Source: Staphylococcus sp. GSSP0090 (GTDB taxonomy: Bacteria; Bacillota; Bacilli; Staphylococcales; Staphylococcaceae). From it: DNA of 64,000 bases. This document shows positions 30,189 through 40,187 of this stretch, one piece after another. The notes below the pieces were generated by a model that saw nothing but the letters and a program-made list of their open reading frames with translations, was not told the DNA's origin and made no database searches. A program made the translations under genes and the position numbers. The stretch lies in contig NZ_JACBFD010000019.1 in the NCBI RefSeq assembly GCF_013391405.1, forward strand, positions 90,081 through 154,080, read 5' to 3'. Each line of letters starts with the position of its first letter. Position 1 is the first letter of the stretch.

Positions 30189-33100
30189 GTGAAACAAATA
30201 AACAAGCTTTTGGTAGCCAATCGTGGTGAAATAGCAATCAGAATTTTTAGAGCAGCAACAGAATTAGATATTAAAACAGTTGCAATTTATTCAAATGAAG
30301 ATAAAGGATCTTTACATAGATATAAAGCAGATGAATCTTATTTAGTAGGTAAAGATTTAGGACCTGCTGAATCTTATCTAGATATAGAAAGAATCATTGA
30401 TGTTGCTAAGCGTGCAGATGTAGATGCGATACATCCTGGGTATGGTTTTTTAAGTGAAAACCAAACATTTGCCCGTAGGTGTCAAGAAGAAGGCATAAAA
30501 TTTATTGGTCCTCGTGTTGAACATTTAGACATGTTTGGCGATAAAGTTAAGGCGAGAACAACAGCGATTAATGCGGATTTAACCGTTATTCCAGGTACAG
30601 ACGGTCCGATTGATAATCAAAAAGATGCAGTTGCGTTTGCTAATGAAGCAGGTTACCCACTGATGATTAAAGCCACAAGTGGTGGTGGCGGTAAAGGTAT
30701 GCGTATCGTACAATCTGAAGATGAATTAGAAGATGCGTTCCATCGAGCTAAATCTGAAGCAGAAAAATCATTTGGTAATAGTGAAGTCTATATTGAAAAA
30801 TATATAGACAATCCAAAACATATTGAAGTACAAGTTATCGGAGATGAACACGGTAACATTGTTCATTTATATGAACGTGATTGTTCAGTGCAAAGACGAC
30901 ACCAAAAAGTCGTTGAAGTAGCACCTTCAGTTGCATTATCAGATGATTTAAGAGAGCGAATTTGTGACGCAGCAATTCAATTAATGGAGAATATTGAATA
31001 TGTTAATGCAGGCACGGTGGAATTCCTTGTATCAGGCGAATCATTCTACTTCATTGAAGTTAATCCGCGTGTTCAAGTAGAACATACGATTACTGAGATG
31101 ATTACAGGTGTTGATATCGTTAAAACACAGATACTTGTTGCTGATGGGGAAAACTTGTTTGACGAAGAAATAAGTATGCCTCGTCAAGCTGATATTAAAA
31201 CATTAGGATATGCCATTCAATGTCGTATAACGACTGAAGATCCAACGAATGATTTTATGCCAGATACTGGACGTATCATAGCATATCGCTCAAGTGGCGG
31301 TTTTGGGGTAAGACTAGATGCTGGTGACGGTTTCCAAGGTGCAGAAATTTCACCTTATTATGACTCGTTGTTGGTAAAATTATCCACACATGCAATGTCA
31401 TACAAACAGGCTAATGAAAAAATGGATCGTTCATTACAAGAAATGCGTATTCGTGGTGTGAAAACCAATGTGCCATTTTTAATCAATGTTATGAGAAACG
31501 AGCAATTTAAAACGGGTGATTATACAACTAAATTTATAGAAAAGACACCTGAGTTATTTGATATTGAACCAACCTTGGATAGAGGTACAAAAACGTTAGA
31601 ATATATTGGGAACGTTTCGATTAATGGATTTCCAAATGTAGAAAAACGACCTAAACCGGTTTATGAGACATCACCAATTCCACAAATTCCCAAAAAGGAA
31701 ATAGCAAAATTAGAAGGAACAAAACAATTACTAGATGCTAAAGGTCCTAAAGCTGTAGCGGAATGGTTAAAACAACAAGACGATGTGTTAATCACTGATA
31801 CTACATTTAGAGATGCGCATCAGTCATTGTTAGCTACGCGTGTTAGAACAAAAGACATGATGAATATTGCTTCTAAAACAGCTCAAGTAATGAAAGATAG
31901 TTTTTCATTAGAGATGTGGGGCGGTGCAACTTTTGATGTTGCTTATAATTTCTTGAAAGAAAATCCATGGGAACGTTTAGAAAGATTAAGAAAAGAAATT
32001 CCAAATGTCTTATTCCAAATGTTATTGCGTGCATCAAATGCTGTAGGATATAAAAACTATCCAGATAATGTGATTAAAAAATTCGTGAAAGAAAGTTCAG
32101 AAGCGGGCATAGATGTATTCCGTATCTTCGACTCATTAAATTGGGTTGATCAAATGAAAGTGGCGAATGAAGCTGTACAAGAAGCAGGCAAAATTTCAGA
32201 AGGAACAATTTGCTATACTGGAGACATATTAAATCCAAATCGTTCGGATATTTATACGTTACAATACTATATTGATATGGCTAAAACGCTTGAACGTGAA
32301 GGGTTCCATATTTTAGCAATCAAAGATATGGCAGGATTATTGAAACCAAAAGCTGCCAATGAATTGATTGGAGAATTGAAAGCAGCCGTTGATTTACCAA
32401 TTCACTTACACACACATGATACAAGCGGCAATGGCTTATTAGTGTACAAGCAAGCTATTGATGCGGGTGTAGACGTCATTGATACAGCTGTGGCTTCTAT
32501 GAGTGGCTTAACAAGTCAACCAAGTGGTAACTCTTTATATTATGCATTAAATGGTTTTGATAGAAATATGCGTGCAGATGTGGACGGTATGGAAGAGTTA
32601 TCTCACTATTGGGGCACAGTACGTCAATATTATAGTGATTTTGAAAGTGATATTAAATCACCTAATACGGAAATCTATAAACATGAAATGCCTGGTGGGC
32701 AATATTCTAACTTAAGTCAACAAGCTAAAAGCTTAGGATTAGGAAATCGATTTAATGAAGTAAAAGATATGTATAGACGCGTGAACTTTTTATTTGGCGA
32801 TATCGTCAAAGTTACACCGTCATCTAAAGTTGTGGGTGATATGGCACTATACATGGTACAAAATGATTTAGATGAAGATGCTATTATTAAAGATGGCTAT
32901 AAATTGGATTTCCCTGAATCCGTTGTATCATTCTTTAAAGGTGATATTGGACAACCAGTTAATGGTTTCAATAAAAAACTACAAAAAGTTATTCTCAAGG
33001 GTCAACCTGCGATTACAGATAGACCAGGGGAACATTTAGATCCTGTTGATTTTGAAGCAGTGAGAAAAGAATTAGAAGAAAAACAAGAAAGAGAAGTAAC

Positions 33101-33644
33101 GGAACAAGATGTCATTAGTTACGTGCTCTATCCTAAAGTTTACGAACAATTTATAGCAACGCAAGAACAATTTGGCAATGTGTCTCTTTTAGATACGCCA
33201 ACATTCTTCTTCGGTATGCGTTCGAATGAAACGGTTGAAATTGAAATCGACACGGGTAAACGCTTGATTATTACACTTAAAACCATTACAGAACCAGATG
33301 AAAAAGGTATACGTACCATTTTTTATGATATGAATGGTCAAGCTCGTCGTATCTTTATCCAAGATGAAAATGTTAAGGCAAATGAAAGTGTTAAGCCAAA
33401 AGCAGACAAGTTAAATCCAAATCATATTGGCGCGCAAATGCCAGGTTCAGTTACAGAAGTGAAGATTTCTGAAGGCGAATCTGTAACGAGTGGTCAAGCA
33501 TTATTGATTACTGAAGCAATGAAGATGGAAACAACGATTCAAGCACCATTTGATGGTGTAGTTAAAAAGGTTACAGTGCAAAGTGGCGAAGCGATTGAAA
33601 CAGGGGACTTACTGATAGAAATTGAAAAAGAGCCTGTAGATTAG
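30189..33644 (+). CDS. pyc: Pyruvate carboxylase
   Basis: Biotin enzyme that carboxylates pyruvate to oxaloacetate, replenishing the TCA cycle. The 1151 residues cover biotin carboxylase (1-450, ATP-grasp loop SGGGGKGM near 160), carboxyltransferase (about 530-800, DTTFRDAHQS near 536), allosteric/PC-tetramerisation region, and a C-terminal biotinyl domain with EAMKMET, biotinylated Lys1112. Start is GTG 30189 after AAGGGGG, matching the S. aureus N-terminus (VKQINKLLVANRGE); the upstream ATG lies at the -10 and cannot be used from this promoter. Confidence 0.97.
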   Translation: MKQINKLLVANRGEIAIRIFRAATELDIKTVAIYSNEDKGSLHRYKADESYLVGKDLGPAESYLDIERIIDVAKRADVDAIHPGYGFLSENQTFARRCQEEGIKFIGPRVEHLDMFGDKVKARTTAINADLTVIPGTDGPIDNQKDAVAFANEAGYPLMIKATSGGGGKGMRIVQSEDELEDAFHRAKSEAEKSFGNSEVYIEKYIDNPKHIEVQVIGDEHGNIVHLYERDCSVQRRHQKVVEVAPSVALSDDLRERICDAAIQLMENIEYVNAGTVEFLVSGESFYFIEVNPRVQVEHTITEMITGVDIVKTQILVADGENLFDEEISMPRQADIKTLGYAIQCRITTEDPTNDFMPDTGRIIAYRSSGGFGVRLDAGDGFQGAEISPYYDSLLVKLSTHAMSYKQANEKMDRSLQEMRIRGVKTNVPFLINVMRNEQFKTGDYTTKFIEKTPELFDIEPTLDRGTKTLEYIGNVSINGFPNVEKRPKPVYETSPIPQIPKKEIAKLEGTKQLLDAKGPKAVAEWLKQQDDVLITDTTFRDAHQSLLATRVRTKDMMNIASKTAQVMKDSFSLEMWGGATFDVAYNFLKENPWERLERLRKEIPNVLFQMLLRASNAVGYKNYPDNVIKKFVKESSEAGIDVFRIFDSLNWVDQMKVANEAVQEAGKISEGTICYTGDILNPNRSDIYTLQYYIDMAKTLEREGFHILAIKDMAGLLKPKAANELIGELKAAVDLPIHLHTHDTSGNGLLVYKQAIDAGVDVIDTAVASMSGLTSQPSGNSLYYALNGFDRNMRADVDGMEELSHYWGTVRQYYSDFESDIKSPNTEIYKHEMPGGQYSNLSQQAKSLGLGNRFNEVKDMYRRVNFLFGDIVKVTPSSKVVGDMALYMVQNDLDEDAIIKDGYKLDFPESVVSFFKGDIGQPVNGFNKKLQKVILKGQPAITDRPGEHLDPVDFEAVRKELEEKQEREVTEQDVISYVLYPKVYEQFIATQEQFGNVSLLDTPTFFFGMRSNETVEIEIDTGKRLIITLKTITEPDEKGIRTIFYDMNGQARRIFIQDENVKANESVKPKADKLNPNHIGAQMPGSVTEVKISEGESVTSGQALLITEAMKMETTIQAPFDGVVKKVTVQSGEAIETGDLLIEIEKEPVD

Positions 33645-33667
33645 TTTAGAATAAGGATTAAAAAACA

Positions 33668-33710
33668 AAAAGCAAGCTCAGTTCTTGAGAAAACTGAGCT
33701 TGCTTTTTTT
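33668..33710 (+). terminator. Bidirectional terminator between pyc and ctaA
   Basis: AAGCAAGCTCAGTT pairs with AACTGAGCTTGCTT (one bulge), followed by seven T residues; serves convergent pyc and ctaA. Confidence 0.9.
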
Positions 33711-33736
33711 AATGTGATGAAACACCAAATTATGAA

Positions 33737-34645
33737 TTAGCCACCACTTCGAATTGTACGTAACATTAATACAATAAAGTATGCGATTAAACCGAAGAGT
33801 AATGTAATAAATAACGCATGTAGTAACGCGATAAATAAATTAACTTCAGTAATAATGGATAATGCGCCCGTTGTTACTTGTAAGATAACTAAAATAAATG
33901 CAGCTGTATAACCGTAACGAATGGTACGATTTTCTCTATAATTGTTTACAGCATGAATGAATGTAATCAAAATCCAAATAAAGGCAATGAGTGCCATACC
34001 TCTATGGGTGAAATTAACCCAGTCTTGTACGTTATGTGGTATTAAATCATTAAACGGTAATGGCCATTGACCATATGCTAAACTTGCTTCTTTATGTCTT
34101 ACTAAAGCGCCTGTATATATTGTCATATAAACAATTAGCGCCATAATCCATGTGTAAATTCTCAATGGTTTTCTAATAAATAATTCATCAGCTTCATATT
34201 TACGATCGACTTCATATATAATTAATGTAAGTACAAATACAGATGAAAAAGAAATTAAAGAAATACCAAAGTGAAGTGCTAATACATATGCATTTTGTTG
34301 CCACATCACTGCTGCTGCGCCAACTAAAGCCTGAATTAGTAAGAAACCGACACTAATACAAGCTAATGGTTTAACTTCTTTGATGTAACCAATATGTTTC
34401 CAAGCAACAATTACCAACCATAAAACGACAATTAATGATAAGCCCGATACTGCACGATGACTTAATTCAATTAGTGTTTGGATTGGTAAATTTTGAGGTA
34501 AGAACGCACCGTGACAAAGTGGCCAATCAGATCCACAACCATCTGCAGAACCTGTCTTTGTAACCAATGCACCACCAAGTTGAACAAAAGCCATAATGAC
34601 TGTTGCTAACACTGATAACCATTTAAGGTTTTTTTTGCTAAACAA
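33737..34645 (-). CDS. ctaA: Haem A synthase
   Basis: Oxidises the haem O methyl group to formyl to make haem A for aa3-type oxidases. Membrane protein of 302 residues, eight helices. Conserved features: Cys pair in GCGSDWPLC (about 37-45), EXXHR-type haem His in [10 protein letters not shown] (about 60) and LALHFGIS (about 125), plus second-half HRGMALIAF and LLHALF. Start is TTG 34645, with a GGGGGG ribosome site; matches the known N-terminus MFxKKNLKWL. Divergent from ctaB. Confidence 0.95.
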   Translation of the reverse strand: MFSKKNLKWLSVLATVIMAFVQLGGALVTKTGSADGCGSDWPLCHGAFLPQNLPIQTLIELSHRAVSGLSLIVVLWLVIVAWKHIGYIKEVKPLACISVGFLLIQALVGAAAVMWQQNAYVLALHFGISLISFSSVFVLTLIIYEVDRKYEADELFIRKPLRIYTWIMALIVYMTIYTGALVRHKEASLAYGQWPLPFNDLIPHNVQDWVNFTHRGMALIAFIWILITFIHAVNNYRENRTIRYGYTAAFILVILQVTTGALSIITEVNLFIALLHALFITLLFGLIAYFIVLMLRTIRSGG

Positions 34646-34687
34646 GAATTAACCCCCCACTTTAAAAATATAACAATGAAGATAGAG

Positions 34688-34963
34688 TCTGGGACAAAAA
34701 TAGATCTCTCAGACGCTTTATCATTTAGGCAGTAGATGACTGAATTGAAAATATAAAGTCTCACTGATTTAAAGAACTACTTTTTCATTTTGTGAAAATG
34801 AGTAGTTCTTATGCATAGGTTAAAACTTATGCATACTACAGAAAAATTTTAGTGAGACTGATGCATGAGCTTTAGCTCAGGTAAACATTTCAATCCTAGT
34901 CATCCTTGCCGGGGTGGGACTACGAAAACTCTATTAGAAAAATTGATTTCTGTCCCACTCCCA
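34688..34963. repeat. Large structured intergenic repeat with GGGAC/GTCCC ends
   Basis: Begins with TCTGGGACAAAAA and ends with TTTCTGTCCCACTCCC. An outer AGTCTCACT (34757-34765) / AGTGAGACT (34851-34859) pair encloses two perfect-armed hairpins, AAGAACTACT/AGTAGTTCTT (34772-34810) and ATGCATA/TTATGCAT (34811-34834), a three-way-junction layout. The 3' GTCCCACTCCC can pair either with the 5' GGGAC end or with internal GGGGTGGGAC at 34914. The terminal segment resembles a repeat I remember as common in staphylococcal intergenic regions. Confidence 0.65.
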
Positions 34964-35057
34964 TAACTTAGCTATTAGTAATGATACATCTCATTTATAT
35001 ATTTTTATATGTTCATAAATCTTAAATTTTATTATAACAATAATTAGCAATTAAAAT

Positions 35058-35103
35058 GTGTCACAAAAATGACTTTTTACTAATGTCGATAAAGTGTCAC
35101 AAA
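35058..35103. promoter_or_regulatory. Direct repeat of a TTTGTGACAC-type half-site upstream of ctaB
   Basis: GTGTCACAAA occurs at 35058-35067 and 35094-35103, 36 bp apart. Its complement TTTGTGACAC is close to the ResD/SrrA recognition element known from respiratory genes. The same TTTGTGAC core overlaps the cydA Rex box. Confidence 0.45.
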
Positions 35104-35179
35104 TATCTTTACATTAATGTAGTCAATCGAACAAAATTAATATATCATTGTATTATATGAAAAAAATAGGAGGGAAATT

Positions 35180-36091
35180 ATGAACAAAGAACAGACTTTG
35201 GCACATAATTCTAGCCGTGTAACTTTTAAAGAGTTACAGCAAATCATCAAAATGGGCTTGGTTCAAGGGAATTTAATTCCTGCATTTGCTGGATCATGGT
35301 TAGCGATTGTGTTAGCTAATCATTCCTTCCTCTCGTCAATACCACAAATCTTAATGATGTTAGTGGGCTCTACGTTAATTATGGGGGGCGCATGTGCTTT
35401 AAATAATTACTACGACCAAGATATTGACAGTATCATGCCAAGTAAACAACAGAGACCTACAGTTAATGAAAGAATTTCAAATAGAAATTTATTAATTCTC
35501 AGCTTCGGAATGATGCTAATAGGGGAAGCATTACTATTTGCACTCAATATACCATCAGGTGTTATTGGTCTATTGGGTATTGTTGGTTATGTATCATTTT
35601 ATTCAATATGGTCTAAAAGACATACAGTTTGGAATACAGTCATCGGTAGTTTCCCTGGGGCAGTTCCACCGTTAATTGGGTGGACAGCCATAGAAGGAAA
35701 CATAAGTTTAGTAGCTGTGGCATTATTCTTAGTGATTTTCTGTTGGCAACCGATACATTTTTACGCTTTAGCAATTAAACGTAAAGATGAGTATTCGTTA
35801 GCAAATATTCCAATGTTACCATCAGTTAAAGGGTTTAATCGTACGAGAGTAAGTATGTTTATTTGGTTAGTTGTCTTGTTACCATTACCATTTTTACTAA
35901 GTAGTTTAGGCGTTACATTTATTGTTTTAGCTACATTATTAAATTTAGGATGGCTATATTTAGGATTAACTAGCTTTAAAAAAGATACGGACCAAACAAA
36001 ATGGGCAACAAAAATGTTTATATATTCTCTAAACTATTTAGTAGTTTTCTTTGTACTCGTTGTTGTCATATCGCTCATTCAAATGTTTTAA
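35180..36091 (+). CDS. ctaB: Protohaem IX farnesyltransferase (haem O synthase)
   Basis: UbiA-family prenyltransferase that adds a farnesyl group to haem B. The protein has 303 residues and about nine helices. Prenyl-diphosphate motif NNYYDQDID (about 89-97) and second Asp-rich region around [15 protein letters not shown] are present. AGGAGGG lies 5 bp before ATG. ctaM follows after 24 bp. Confidence 0.95.
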   Translation: MNKEQTLAHNSSRVTFKELQQIIKMGLVQGNLIPAFAGSWLAIVLANHSFLSSIPQILMMLVGSTLIMGGACALNNYYDQDIDSIMPSKQQRPTVNERISNRNLLILSFGMMLIGEALLFALNIPSGVIGLLGIVGYVSFYSIWSKRHTVWNTVIGSFPGAVPPLIGWTAIEGNISLVAVALFLVIFCWQPIHFYALAIKRKDEYSLANIPMLPSVKGFNRTRVSMFIWLVVLLPLPFLLSSLGVTFIVLATLLNLGWLYLGLTSFKKDTDQTKWATKMFIYSLNYLVVFFVLVVVISLIQMF

Positions 36092-36115
36092 TAATTTAGG
36101 ATAAGGATGTATTAT

Positions 36116-36577
36116 ATGAACTTACCAATTTTACCCACAATCAGTACAAGCTTTATTGTAATTAGTGCAATCCTTATTGCAATAGGTTGGCGTCAAATAT
36201 GGAAAAGAAAAATTGAAAGTCATAAAAAGGTAATGTTAGCTGCAGCATTTTTTGCTTTAGCATTCTTTATCATTTATGCTTCAAGAACTATTTTTATAGG
36301 TAATACTGCATTTGGTGGACCAGATTCTATCAAAATTTATTATACAATTTTCTTGATTTTCCACATTAATTTGGCAACAATCGGTGGTATTTTAGGACTT
36401 TTACAAATCATTACCGCTTTCAAAGAAAAATTTAAGGTACATAGATTTGTTGGGCCTATTGCATCGATTGTCTGGTTCTGTACAGCAATCACAGGTGTAG
36501 CTGTATACTTATTGCTATATGTATTATATCCAGGTGGCGAAACGACATCGCTGCTTAAAGCAACCTTTGGATTATAA
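36116..36577 (+). CDS. ctaM: CtaM-like DUF420 membrane protein
   Basis: A 153-residue protein with four hydrophobic helices of the DUF420 family and conserved His residues (SHKKVM, LIFHINL, VHRFVG). In S. aureus CtaM, encoded next to ctaB, is needed for maturation of the Qox aa3 menaquinol oxidase; the same role is inferred here. ATG 36116 follows ATAAGGATG. Ends at a strong terminator. Confidence 0.88.
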   Translation: MNLPILPTISTSFIVISAILIAIGWRQIWKRKIESHKKVMLAAAFFALAFFIIYASRTIFIGNTAFGGPDSIKIYYTIFLIFHINLATIGGILGLLQIITAFKEKFKVHRFVGPIASIVWFCTAITGVAVYLLLYVLYPGGETTSLLKATFGL

Positions 36578-36612
36578 CAAGCATAAATAAAGCGTTAGTT
36601 TTTATAAGGCAT

Positions 36613-36651
36613 ATAAAAGGAGCAATCACATAGTGATATGCTCCTTTTTTA
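36613..36651 (+). terminator. Terminator between ctaM and the UvrA-like gene
   Basis: AAAAGGAGCA pairs with TGCTCCTTTT around a loop of about 14 bases; T-rich on the plus strand and A-rich upstream, so usable for both convergent genes. Confidence 0.85.
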
Positions 36652-36664
36652 TTTTGAATCACTT

Positions 36665-38932
36665 TCACGATAACGAGGGTTCTGTGTATCTTTTTAGGTG
36701 TTTAGCGGTAAGTGACGCTTCTATTTGAAGTAAACCTTGAGGTTCACCTTGATAAAGTAATTGACCTCCTTTTTCACCTGCAAATGGTCCAATATCAATA
36801 ATCCAATCAGCATAGGTCATCATCGTTAAATTATGTTCTATGATAACGACTGTATTATGTTCATCGATGAGCCGTTTAAAGCAATCGATTAATATGGGTA
36901 TATCATCTTCATGTAATCCGGTCGTTGGTTCATCAAAAACAAAGATATGTTGGTGGACAGTTTTTGTTAAGTATTTACTTAACTTGACTCTTTGTACTTC
37001 ACCGCCAGACAGTGTATCAAGTGTTTGTCCCAATGACATATAGTTTAAACCAGTTGATTTTAAGGCTTGGAGTGGTTGAGCGATATCCTTATTTTTATTG
37101 AAAAAGGCGATTGCTTCATCAACCGTTAATGCTAAAATATCAGCAATATTATGGCCATCCACTTTAGCATCTAATACTTCTGCTTTATATCGTTTACCAT
37201 GACACACATCACATATTTGTGTGAAATCTGGCATAAAGGCTAACTCTGTTTTGATAACGCCTTTACCATGGCATTCAGGACAAGCGCCAACAGAATTATA
37301 GCTGAACATGGATTTCTTTAAGCCGGTTACTTCACTAAAATAAGAGCGCACATCATCAAATATATTTAAATAAGTTAATAAATTGGAGCGACTCGAAGTA
37401 TGCGCTGGTTTTTGATCTATAAAAATGGTCTCTGCGCGTTGTTCTAAACCTGCATGGATTAATGAGCTTTTGCCGGAACCTGCAACACCTGTTACGACAG
37501 TCATTGCTTGTTCTGGTATTGTTACAGTAACATCTTTAATATTATTACGAGAAATGTTGGATAAGCTGATGAAGTTTGAATTACTTAAATTTGGCGATTT
37601 TAGTCGGTGTGTTCTGCGTAAAGCAACACCCGTATGTGTTGTTGAATTTATTAACTCATGATAACTACCTGTGAATGTAATTTGACCACCATTCTTTCCT
37701 GCTAAAGGACCTAAATCAATAATATGATCGGCTATTTTTATCACATCTGGATCATGTTCGACTACTAAAACGGTGTTTCCTTTATCTTTCAATGACTGAA
37801 TGATTTCGTTGATACGTTGAATATCTTCTGGATGGAGACCAATACTTGGTTCGTCAATGATATATACTAAATCACTTAGCGCACTGTTTAAATGTCTGAT
37901 TAATTTAATTCTTTGCGATTCTCCACCTGACAATGATGTGGTTTCTCTAGATAACGTTAAATAATTCAAGCCGATATCACTTAATGATTCTAATTGTTGC
38001 TGCAATGGTTCAATGATGACATTTGCTTTAGGTGAATCGATTTGTCTAATGAATTCCAAAGCGTCATCGATGGATAAATTAGTGAAATCAGCAATATCCA
38101 AGTTATTGATTTTACACTTTAGAACTGAAGCACTAAGTCTTTTGCCGTGACAAGTAGGGCATTTTTTAGAAGTAACTACTCGATCAATGGCTTCTTTAAA
38201 TTTATTTTTTTCAAAATTGTCATTCAGTAAGAAAGACCGTCTGAATCTATGGATAAGACCTTCAAATTTTGCCGTTCTTGGCCAGTTTTCTGGGGGATGC
38301 TTTATTTTCATTGGCTTAGCATATAAAAAGGTATCTAATTCTTCTTTGGTAAAATCTTTTAATTTTTTATCGTTATCAAATAACCCAGAATATAAATAAC
38401 GTTTGCCTCGCCAACTATCTGGCCTAAAGGAAGGGAAACATATGGCATCTTCATTAAGTGATTTATTAAAATCTAATAATTCATTCAAATCAATGTCTTC
38501 AACGTAACCAAGTCCAGAGCAAGTTTCACACATGCCTTTAGGATTGTTAAATGAAAAGATATCAGAGTAACCAACAAATGGTTTGCCAATCCGTGACCAA
38601 AGTAACCTTACCGATGCATAAATGTCAGATATTGTGCCGACTGTAGAACGAGAATTTCCACCTAATCTTTTTTGATTTATAATCATTGCAACTGGTAAAT
38701 GCTCGATTAAATCGACCTTTGGCTTTGAAAATTGAGCAAGTTGATGTTGTATGTAAGTTGAGTATGTTTCATTTAAAAGCCGTTCAGATTCCGCGGCAAT
38801 CGTATTAAATACCAAAGATGATTTCCCTGAACCCGAACGACCAGTAAAAACAGTTATTTGATGCTTAGGGATATCTATAGAAATATTTTTCAAATTATTT
38901 TGCTTTGCGCCATGTATGCGTATCTTTGACAT
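36665..38932 (-). CDS. UvrA-like ABC ATPase lacking the UvrB-binding insert
   Basis: A tandem ABC ATPase of the UvrA family, 755 residues against about 940 for canonical UvrA. Both Walker A sites (GRSGSGKSS near 31, GVAGSGKSS near 485), both signatures (LSGGESQRI, LSGGEVQRV) and CxxC knuckles (CETC; CPTC; CPEC/CDVC) are intact. Shortly after the first Walker A it runs straight to RSTVGTISDIY and CETCSGLGY, so the UvrB-interaction region appears missing. Such short paralogues (UvrA2/DrrC group) are linked to drug tolerance rather than core repair. ATG follows GAGGTG. Single gene on the opposite strand between ctaM and the CAP gene. Confidence 0.85.
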   Translation of the reverse strand: MSKIRIHGAKQNNLKNISIDIPKHQITVFTGRSGSGKSSLVFNTIAAESERLLNETYSTYIQHQLAQFSKPKVDLIEHLPVAMIINQKRLGGNSRSTVGTISDIYASVRLLWSRIGKPFVGYSDIFSFNNPKGMCETCSGLGYVEDIDLNELLDFNKSLNEDAICFPSFRPDSWRGKRYLYSGLFDNDKKLKDFTKEELDTFLYAKPMKIKHPPENWPRTAKFEGLIHRFRRSFLLNDNFEKNKFKEAIDRVVTSKKCPTCHGKRLSASVLKCKINNLDIADFTNLSIDDALEFIRQIDSPKANVIIEPLQQQLESLSDIGLNYLTLSRETTSLSGGESQRIKLIRHLNSALSDLVYIIDEPSIGLHPEDIQRINEIIQSLKDKGNTVLVVEHDPDVIKIADHIIDLGPLAGKNGGQITFTGSYHELINSTTHTGVALRRTHRLKSPNLSNSNFISLSNISRNNIKDVTVTIPEQAMTVVTGVAGSGKSSLIHAGLEQRAETIFIDQKPAHTSSRSNLLTYLNIFDDVRSYFSEVTGLKKSMFSYNSVGACPECHGKGVIKTELAFMPDFTQICDVCHGKRYKAEVLDAKVDGHNIADILALTVDEAIAFFNKNKDIAQPLQALKSTGLNYMSLGQTLDTLSGGEVQRVKLSKYLTKTVHQHIFVFDEPTTGLHEDDIPILIDCFKRLIDEHNTVVIIEHNLTMMTYADWIIDIGPFAGEKGGQLLYQGEPQGLLQIEASLTAKHLKRYTEPSLS

Positions 38933-39060
38933 GCATTTTCACCTCTTATCCATAGTATACCCAAAGTTAAGTTGTGTATTACCTTAATATATAAAAGAAC
39001 GGCATATGTTGAAAACCTGTTGTATTTTACAATATACTTCTAATATTACGACGGCATGGC

Positions 39061-39090
39061 TTGTTTGTGATATATTGAAACATGTACAAT
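39061..39090 (+). promoter_or_regulatory. Promoter of the CAP-domain gene
   Basis: TTGTTT (39061-39066), 18 bp, TACAAT (39085-39090), 30 bp before the ATG. Confidence 0.5.
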
Positions 39091-39120
39091 AGACGAAAGA
39101 GAATTATAGGTGGGTGAGCG

Positions 39121-40170
39121 ATGAAAAAATTAATAATTAAAATTATTGGTGTACTGTTATTAATATGTTTCTTGATTTACCTTTTTTACTCACCACGTTT
39201 AAAGTTTGATGTTTTGGAGAATCCTAATAAAGATTCAACGAAGACGACTCAAAATGAAAAACTTGATAAAAATGAGGAATCAGTTGAAAATCCGATGCCA
39301 AAAGAAGGCATAGGGACGTGGGTAGGACAAAATCTTAAAAAACTTACAGATACATATGGGCAAGCTGATAGAGTTTATTCATATAAAGGTGATTTTAAAA
39401 ATTATATATTTAAAGAACATAATCAATATTATCTTGTTACAACAAAACATAATATTATTAAATCTGTGTACGCAACTGGAAAAGAAGCAAAAGTAAATCC
39501 ATTAAAGATTTCCGATAATGCATCACATGTTTTTGAGAAATATAGTATTAATCCAGAACCTACGATTAAAGTTGATGGTAAACAATATGAACTTGAATTA
39601 TCTGATTTAGATATGAAGACGCAAACGCTTATAAAATTCAAAGATGTTTACGCGCAAATTTATATAGATCAACAATCAAATGAAATTGTAGCTGTTAGAT
39701 ATTTAGATAGTGAAGCTTTAGCAGCTTTTAAACCATATCAAATGTTAAGTTCTAAGGAAGACAAAGAAGTTCAGAGTAAGCATGATGATTTACCATATGA
39801 ACAAAATTCAAATCAATTGATGACGTTATATGAGATTACAAATGAAATGAGAAAGTTAAAGGATGCAAAGCCACTAAAAATTAACAACGACATAGCACAT
39901 ATTGCATCTTTTAACTTGTATGAAGCCACAGGTACTGATAGTGTTGAATTTACGGAAGATGCATTAAAACAACAATTAAATGAGCAGAAGATCTCATTTG
40001 TATCTACAAGTCAAAACGTTGGATATGATTTTAATGAAGTACCAACGCTCATCCATAGTTGGTTAAATTCAGATATCCATAGATCAAGGATGTTAAATTC
40101 AAAATATAATGAAATGGGTGGCGAAGTAACAAATGGTTACTACACACTTATTTTCGTCGAAGATAAATAG
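39121..40170 (+). CDS. Membrane-anchored CAP-domain protein (YlbC-like)
   Basis: A 349-residue protein with an N-terminal transmembrane anchor (about 5-23), a polar Asn/Lys/Glu linker, a CAP-associated region (about 60-200, beginning GTWVGQNLKKLTDTYGQ), and a C-terminal CAP/SCP-like domain (about 230-345, with ASFNLYEATG and HSWLNSDIHRSRML). B. subtilis YlbC has the same arrangement and neighbours. Function unknown; the domain sits outside the membrane. GGTGGGTGAG precedes the ATG. The YlbF gene follows after 17 bp. Confidence 0.85.
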   Translation: MKKLIIKIIGVLLLICFLIYLFYSPRLKFDVLENPNKDSTKTTQNEKLDKNEESVENPMPKEGIGTWVGQNLKKLTDTYGQADRVYSYKGDFKNYIFKEHNQYYLVTTKHNIIKSVYATGKEAKVNPLKISDNASHVFEKYSINPEPTIKVDGKQYELELSDLDMKTQTLIKFKDVYAQIYIDQQSNEIVAVRYLDSEALAAFKPYQMLSSKEDKEVQSKHDDLPYEQNSNQLMTLYEITNEMRKLKDAKPLKINNDIAHIASFNLYEATGTDSVEFTEDALKQQLNEQKISFVSTSQNVGYDFNEVPTLIHSWLNSDIHRSRMLNSKYNEMGGEVTNGYYTLIFVEDK

Positions 40171-40187
40171 AGAGGGGATGAATAACT

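Larger units (their letters stand above)
34646..35179. other. Gene-free 534 bp ctaA-ctaB divergent region
   Basis: Holds the structured repeat (34688-34963) and, nearer ctaB, two TTTGTGACAC-type repeats. I see no ORF. Confidence 0.5.

Noticed and set aside
36665..38932. Canonical uvrA
   Set aside because: Too short and apparently without the UvrB-binding region; also not beside uvrB.
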